This document shows positions 8,777-11,790 of a stretch of 11,790 nucleotides of DNA, piece by piece. The stretch spans positions 1 through 11,790 of the forward strand of contig CAKTMK010000049.1 of NCBI GenBank assembly GCA_934574045.1, in the 5' to 3' direction. The notes under the pieces were generated by a model. It had not been told where the DNA came from, made no database searches, and saw only the letters and a list, made by a program, of their open reading frames with translations. Origin of the DNA: an uncultured Oscillibacter sp. (GTDB lineage Bacteria > Bacillota > Clostridia > Oscillospirales > Oscillospiraceae). The first letter of the stretch is position 1. Each line of letters begins with the position of its first letter. A program made the position numbers and the translations under genes.

Positions 8777-9550
8777 TCAGCGCACGTCCACCCGCTCCAC
8801 GCCTGTACACAGGCCCGTTTTGCTGTCCAGCGTAAATACGGCGCCCTGTAGCTTGCAAGGCCCCTCCGGGTTCTGAAAGCGCCCCGGCAGCCCGCCGAGG
8901 AACGACTCCACCGACTGGTCCGGCCGCACGCCAAGGACCGATTCCACCGCGCCGGTCATGCCAAGGTCCGTGATATAGCCGGTCCCCTTAGGGTACACCC
9001 GCTCGTCCGCGGTGGGGACGTGGGTGTGGGTCCCCCAGAGGGCGGAAACGCGTCCGTCCAGAAAATAACCCATGGCCAGCTTTTCGCTGGTGGCCTGCGC
9101 GTGGAAATCCACCAGCGTCAGGTCCGCCGGCTCGCCGCCCAGCAGGCGGTCCGCCACCGTAAAGGGGTTGTCCGCCCCCCAGCTCAGGTCGCACCGGCCG
9201 ATCAGGTTGATTACCCGGATGCGCACGCCGTTGAGGTCGTAGACGCCGCAGCCCCGGCCCGGCGCGCGGCCGGTATAGTTGGCGGGGCGGAGGATATAAG
9301 GCGCTTCGTCCAGAAAGTCGGCGATCTGGAGCTTTCCGAAGGTGTGGTTGCCCAGTGTGATGACATCCGCGCCCGCGTCATAGATCCGCTCGGCCTGCCG
9401 GGGCGTCAGCCCGACGGAGGCGGCGTTCTCGCCGTTGACCACGGTGAAATCAATGTTTTTCAGCTTTTTCAGGGGCCGCAGCGTCCGTTCCAGATGGTCG
9501 AGCCCCGGCTCGCCCACCACGTCGCCAACGGCCAGAATGTGATAGAGCAT
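8777..9550 (-). CDS. ymdB: YmdB-family metallophosphoesterase (TIGR00282)
   Basis: Predicted metal-dependent phosphodiesterase of the YmdB family. In B. subtilis the homologue cleaves 2',3'-cyclic nucleotides and affects biofilm and motility decisions. The 257-residue protein keeps all metal ligands in order: Asp10 (VGDVVG), Glu41-Asn42 (NGENAA), Asn68-His69 (GNHT), His150 (DFHAQATSEK) and His175/His177 (GTHTHV), plus the conserved PKGT-YITDLGMTG stretch. Length matches the family (about 260). The open frame extends 84 codons further upstream, but that part lies over a promoter and the end of the next gene, so the ATG at 9548-9550, preceded by AGGTG, is chosen. It is the first gene of the four-gene operon. 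Confidence 0.92.
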   Translation of the reverse strand: MLYHILAVGDVVGEPGLDHLERTLRPLKKLKNIDFTVVNGENAASVGLTPRQAERIYDAGADVITLGNHTFGKLQIADFLDEAPYILRPANYTGRAPGRGCGVYDLNGVRIRVINLIGRCDLSWGADNPFTVADRLLGGEPADLTLVDFHAQATSEKLAMGYFLDGRVSALWGTHTHVPTADERVYPKGTGYITDLGMTGAVESVLGVRPDQSVESFLGGLPGRFQNPEGPCKLQGAVFTLDSKTGLCTGVERVDVR

Positions 9551-9586
9551 ATGGCACCTGATTTCTTCAAAAGTCCTATGGGTGCT

Positions 9587-9615
9587 ATTATATCCAAAAG
9601 TCCGCAGGATTGCAA
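9587..9615 (-). promoter_or_regulatory. promoter of the ymdB-ybaK-sbcD-ansA operon
   Basis: On the minus strand TTGCAA (9610-9615) and a perfect TATAAT (9587-9592) are 17 bases apart. The start site would be near 9580, about 30 bases before the ymdB ATG. Confidence 0.75.
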
Positions 9616-9636
9616 GGGCGCGGCACACCCCCGCCC

Positions 9637-10050
9637 TCACAGCGGCACACCCCGGAAAAACCAGAGCGCGTTGCGCACCGCGCAGTTGACAACCAGCAGC
9701 AGGCCCATTGTCCACAGCCAGCGCTCCCGGTACTTCAGGACCCAGCCCCTGCGGCCCCGCAGACGCCAGACTGACTGGGAGAAGAGGTAAGCCGCGGCCC
9801 ACGCCGTGCCCACCGGCACCGCCGGGTTCCAGTACAGCGACTGAACGACCCGGCCCCGCAGCAGCGCCTCCACGGCCCGGGTGCCGCCGCAGGCCGGACA
9901 GTACACGTGCCAGCGGGTAAAAAAGACGCAGGCTGGAAGCGCGGGCTGCCCCAGCGGTCCCCGCCAGAGCGCCAGCAAAGCAACGCCCACCGCCAGTGTC
10001 AGAAGCAGCGCGGGGTACAGCTCGCGGTCGTCGATCTGCCGCCGTTTCAC
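9637..10050 (-). CDS. DUF2752 family membrane protein
   Basis: Small membrane protein of 137 residues of unknown function. It carries the family hallmark CPACGGTRAV (51-60), a Cys-x-x-Cys-Gly-Gly-Thr-Arg motif between hydrophobic segments (about 11-29, 78-93 and 111-130). A positively charged stretch LRGRRG lies between the last two segments, and VVNCAVRNALW near the end is another conserved region. The start is GTG (10048-10050), with GGGAGG (10057-10062) 6 bases upstream. It directly follows the DUF4870-like gene on the minus strand, but an intrinsic terminator sits between them, ending 3 bases before the SD. No function is assigned to the family as far as I know; the paired cysteines suggest metal or redox chemistry but this is speculation. 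Confidence 0.85.
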   Translation of the reverse strand: MKRRQIDDRELYPALLLTLAVGVALLALWRGPLGQPALPACVFFTRWHVYCPACGGTRAVEALLRGRVVQSLYWNPAVPVGTAWAAAYLFSQSVWRLRGRRGWVLKYRERWLWTMGLLLVVNCAVRNALWFFRGVPL

Positions 10051-10065
10051 GGGCGTCCTCCCTTC

Positions 10066-10093
10066 AAAAAAGGAGCCGTGCAGCGCACGGCTC
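10066..10093 (-). terminator. intrinsic terminator between the DUF4870-like and DUF2752 genes
   Basis: GAGCCGTGC (10073-10081) and GCACGGCTC (10085-10093) make a 9-bp stem with a 3-base loop, followed on the minus strand by six T (10066-10071). It ends just 3 bases before the SD of the DUF2752 gene. Confidence 0.8.
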
Positions 10094-10105
10094 TTCCGTT
10101 CTTCC

Positions 10106-10372
10106 TCATTTCAGCAGCTTGATCTGCCCCAGCAGCGGGACCTCTTTTTCCTCGTCGTTGATGGCGCTGATGCATCCCATCACCGCACAGATAAAGCAGA
10201 ACAGCCCCCAGATCAGGCCCACGCAGGGGACAAAGCTCAAAAGCCCCGCCAGCCAGATCACCAGCGCCTGATTGATGTGGAACTTTGCGCCCTCGCGGTC
10301 GCCCAGCAGGATAGCGACCAGCAAGCCCACCCATGTAAGATATGCAACGATCCCCGTTGTTTTTCGATCCAT
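10106..10372 (-). CDS. DUF4870-like small membrane protein
   Basis: Small membrane protein of 88 residues with three predicted hydrophobic segments (about 6-23, 35-50 and 52-71) and a charged C-terminal tail INDEEKEVPLLGQIKLLK. The stretch GDREGAKFHINQALVIWL matches the pattern typical of DUF4870/Tic20-like small proteins (acidic-basic stretch, FH-x-x-QAL, then a helix). The ATG at 10370-10372 follows AGGCGG at about 5 bases. It has its own promoter and is followed by an intrinsic terminator, with the DUF2752 gene beyond. Function unknown; family placement is by pattern recall only. Confidence 0.78.
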   Translation of the reverse strand: MDRKTTGIVAYLTWVGLLVAILLGDREGAKFHINQALVIWLAGLLSFVPCVGLIWGLFCFICAVMGCISAINDEEKEVPLLGQIKLLK

Positions 10373-10417
10373 AAATGCCGCCTTTCCTTTCTGTCACTGT
10401 GCACCGCAGTTTCACTC

Positions 10418-10446
10418 AGTATATGCATTTAAGCTGATTGTATCAC
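10418..10446 (-). promoter_or_regulatory. promoter of the DUF4870-like gene
   Basis: On the minus strand GTGATA (10441-10446, 4 of 6 to consensus) and TATACT (10418-10423) are 17 bases apart, about 45 bases upstream of the ATG. Confidence 0.55.
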
Positions 10447-10775
10447 GGCCGCGGCAGGAATGCAAGCTGAACGGAAGCGACCCCGCAGCCCTGTGCCGGC
10501 CACAGCACGGCATCAAGCCGCCGTCCCGAGGGTTTTAAGAAACCAAGGCGCAAGGATGTCACGCGATCTCATTCCGTGTGGTCCGCCGCTGGCTTGCAGA
10601 GGCAAATCACGCGCCTTTGACCCACAGAAATCCGTCATTCCACATCAGGCTGCTTGACCATGCGCAGCGCATTTCTGTTCCCGCAAAGCTTCCCCGCCTG
10701 ACCACCAGAGAGCAGAGCTTTCCGCAGGCACTGCCAACTGTCAAAACAAAGCCTGAAACCGCATCGGGGGCGGCG
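10447..10775. other. gene-free stretch left of the sfsA remnant
   Basis: No open frame here shows a start signal or recognisable family on either strand, and the composition is less coding-like than in neighbouring genes. It contains small inverted repeats such as CTGTG-CCGGC-CACAG near 10491. It begins where the sfsA similarity stops, so it may be inserted or rearranged DNA. A dispersed repeat is possible but cannot be shown from one copy. Confidence 0.5.
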
Positions 10776-10934
10776 TCAAGCCTGCTTTTCCGTATTGATC
10801 GGCATCAGCAGTTCCCGGCAGCGGCCCGTATTTTTCACATGGCAGATCAGCACGCCATCCGCTGAATCCACCCGCGCGATAAAGCGGTTCGGCCGCTCCA
10901 GAAAGCGCGCCGGGATCACCGTTCCATAGTGCAT
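10776..10934 (-). pseudogene. sfsA: truncated sfsA (DNA/RNA-binding nuclease SfsA) remnant
   Basis: ATG at 10932-10934 opens a 52-codon frame on the minus strand beginning MHYGTVIPARFLERPNRFIA and continuing through CHVKNTGRCRELLMP. This is the conserved N-terminus of SfsA, which binds nucleic acid and has been linked to sugar fermentation control; the complete protein is about 230 residues. Similarity stops abruptly after ELLMP, where the family continues with Gly and the catalytic domain. Here seven unrelated residues and a TGA follow, and none of the three minus-strand frames just downstream restores it. The start still has a purine-rich GGGGG upstream. It is therefore a gene fragment cut off at about position 10792, and should be inactive. 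Confidence 0.75.
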
Positions 10935-10949
10935 CGCAGAACCCCCTTT

Positions 10950-11117
10950 TTACCCGTGCGGCTGCGCCGTGTCCGTCCCCGGAAGCAGCGGGCTGTACAT
11001 CATGACCGCATCGTTTTCAAAGAGGAACTGCTCCTCCAGCAGACTGTCCGACCGATCAAAGACCCTTCGATACAGCGCGTTGTGCCGCACATAACCGCCC
11101 CACACGGTCTGATCCAT
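10950..11117 (-). CDS. unrecognised 55-codon ORF upstream of the sfsA remnant
   Basis: ATG at 11115-11117 opens a 55-codon frame (MDQTVWGGYVRHNALYRRVF at the start, then an acidic stretch with EEQFLFEND) ending in TAA at 10950-10952, 15 bases before the sfsA fragment. Amino-acid composition looks protein-like (Trp, Tyr, Phe and charged residues evenly spread), unlike random GC-rich frames. There is no good SD, and the frame is closed by TGA just upstream, so it may be the tail of a broken longer gene. I do not recognise it. Confidence 0.4.
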   Translation of the reverse strand: MDQTVWGGYVRHNALYRRVFDRSDSLLEEQFLFENDAVMMYSPLLPGTDTAQPHG

Positions 11118-11253
11118 TCTTGCGTTTCACTGCCGCCTAGCACTCCCACTCTCTCCGGCGGGCAGCACGTAAAGATCCCCCACGCCTGAACCGGACAAAA
11201 ACCGCTTCCGTCCAAGGAAGCGCTGCAATGAGCATTCAGACGAAAAAGGATAC

Positions 11254-11284
11254 AAAAAAGGCCTCACTCGCTAGAGTGAAGCCT
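11254..11284 (-). terminator. terminator of the 5S rRNA gene
   Basis: AGGCCTCACTC (11259-11269) and GAGTGAAGCCT (11274-11284) form an 11-bp stem (one G-T pair) with a 4-base loop. On the minus strand six T follow directly (11254-11259, the last inside the stem). It lies 6 bases past the 5S 3' end. Confidence 0.88.
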
Positions 11285-11290
11285 CTTTGT

Positions 11291-11405
<115 letters not shown>

Positions 11406-11416
11406 TATTTATGTTA

Positions 11417-11430
11417 TCCGGTCCCCCGGA
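11417..11430 (-). ncRNA. leader hairpin of the 5S precursor
   Basis: On the minus strand TCCGG-GGGA-CCGGA makes a 5-bp stem with a GNRA-type tetraloop, between the predicted transcription start (~11434) and the mature 5S end. It could protect the 5' end of the precursor or guide trimming. Confidence 0.4.
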
Positions 11431-11440
11431 AACAATCGCT

Positions 11441-11469
11441 ATTATATCGTCTCTTTACGCCTTTGTCAA
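11441..11469 (-). promoter_or_regulatory. perfect-consensus sigma-A promoter of the 5S gene
   Basis: On the minus strand TTGACA (11464-11469) and TATAAT (11441-11446) are separated by 17 bases, an exact match to consensus. The start near 11434 is about 29 bases before mature 5S. Confidence 0.92.
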
Positions 11470-11500
11470 TATCTATCTCACAAAATCGCGTTCCTCGTCT

Positions 11501-11538
11501 CTCCTCCTCAAAAATCACCGATTTTTGAGGAAAAGGAG
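11501..11538. repeat. long imperfect palindrome upstream of the 5S promoter
   Basis: TCCTCAAAAATC (11505-11516) and GATTTTTGAGGA (11520-11531) form a perfect 12-bp inverted repeat with a 3-base centre. CTCC (11501-11504) and GGAG (11535-11538) extend it across a small bulge. No T-run follows on either side, so it is not a classic terminator of the tRNA genes, though it may mark their 3' boundary. Its core CAAAAATC/GATTTTTG recurs at 5818-5837. Confidence 0.6.
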
Positions 11539-11603
11539 CAACAATGGAGTGAGGAAGCATTGGGCACCAGCCCGATGCGCCCGATACGCAATTTGTTGCG
11601 ACG

Positions 11604-11678
11604 TGGTGACCCGTACCGGATTCGAACCGATGTTAACGGCGTGAGAGGCCGCTGTCTTAACCACTTGACCAACGGGCC
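11604..11678 (-). tRNA. tRNA-Glu (anticodon CUC)
   Basis: The minus strand begins GGCCCGTTGGTCAAGTGGTT and folds as a complete cloverleaf: acceptor GGCCCGT pairs with ACGGGTC, the anticodon stem GCGGC/GCCGT frames the loop CTCTCAC (anticodon CTC), and GGTTCGAATCC is the T arm. Discriminator A and an encoded CCA (11604-11606) follow. It reads codon GAG. Confidence 0.93.
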
Positions 11679-11684
11679 AGATCG

Positions 11685-11707
11685 CGGTGTCCCTTGCGGG
11701 TACACCG
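11685..11707 (-). other. hairpin in the tRNA-Lys/tRNA-Glu spacer
   Basis: CGGTGT (11685-11690) pairs with ACACCG (11702-11707), and CCC (11691-11693) with GGG (11698-11700), leaving one bulged base and a 4-base loop. It fills most of the 36-base spacer and may help processing of the joint transcript. Confidence 0.45.
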
Positions 11708-11714
11708 TAATGCT

Positions 11715-11790
11715 TGGTGCGCCTTCACGGACTCGAACCGGGGACCCACTGATTAAGAGTCAGTTGCTCTACCAACTGAGCTAAAGGCGC
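11715..11790 (-). tRNA. tRNA-Lys (anticodon CUU)
   Basis: The minus strand starts exactly at the window edge with GCGCCTTTAGCTCAGTTGGT. The anticodon arm ACTGA-CTCTTAA-TCAGT gives anticodon CTT, the T arm contains GGTTCGAGTCC, the acceptor closes with AAGGCGC, and discriminator A plus encoded CCA follow. The gene is complete (76 nt) and reads AAG. Its promoter lies outside the window. Confidence 0.94.

Noticed and set aside
9551..9802. 84-codon N-terminal extension of the YmdB-like protein
   Set aside because: It covers a consensus-like promoter and the end of the DUF2752 gene; the family begins at the MLYHILAVGD start chosen.
10513..10572. 19-codon minus-strand ORF (MRSRDILAPWFLKTLGTAA)
   Set aside because: No convincing SD, no context as a leader peptide, and no recognised family; the frame continues open upstream, so chance cannot be excluded.
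11501..11538. Palindrome upstream of 5S as an intrinsic terminator of the tRNA genes
   Set aside because: No T-run follows the stem on the minus strand and the stem itself is A/T-rich, so it is listed as a palindromic repeat instead.

Overview
The window looks like chromosomal DNA from a GC-rich, endospore-forming Clostridia member, probably of the Oscillospiraceae/Flavonifractor-Oscillibacter type. The evidence is an alpha/beta-type small acid-soluble spore protein at the left edge with a sigma-G-like promoter, Shine-Dalgarno (SD) sites ahead of most genes, several near-consensus sigma-A promoters, and strong GC bias in most coding regions. The genus assignment is inference.

Left part (1-3370): a partial spore-protein gene faces left. 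Divergent from it is a copper-response operon, copA-csoR, with a -35/-10 promoter and a candidate CsoR operator just downstream of the expected transcription start. CopA carries a CopZ-like metallochaperone domain at its C-terminus. That domain starts at an in-frame ATG behind a perfect AGGAGG, so the gene may also make free CopZ. csoR overlaps the end of copA, and two hairpins follow.

Middle (3385-5830): an AT-richer D-2-hydroxyacid dehydrogenase gene and a GltS-type sodium/glutamate symporter gene, both on the minus strand and separated by a terminator. gltS is preceded by a consensus-like promoter, a palindrome over its -35 box, and two tandem mini-ORFs (14 and 20 codons), the second sharing bases with the gltS start. 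The stretch 5838-6080 holds no gene that I can support.

Right-centre (6081-9615): a minus-strand operon read as ymdB-like phosphodiesterase, YbaK-type aminoacyl-tRNA deacylase, Mre11/SbcD-like nuclease subunit and type I L-asparaginase. It has its own promoter and ends in a strong terminator. Upstream of it are two small membrane-protein genes (DUF4870-like and DUF2752), also minus strand, separated by an intrinsic terminator.

Right edge (10447-11790): gene-poor DNA with a broken sfsA remnant (the first ~45 residues only) and a 55-codon unrecognised ORF. Then comes a stable-RNA block on the minus strand: tRNA-Lys(CUU), tRNA-Glu(CUC), and a 5S rRNA gene that sits apart from 16S/23S with its own perfect-consensus promoter and terminator.

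Most of the window is ordinary chromosomal content. The places most worth a second look are the internal copZ start inside copA, the leader of gltS, the lone 5S transcription unit, a palindrome shared by the gltS and 5S upstream regions, and the sfsA breakpoint.
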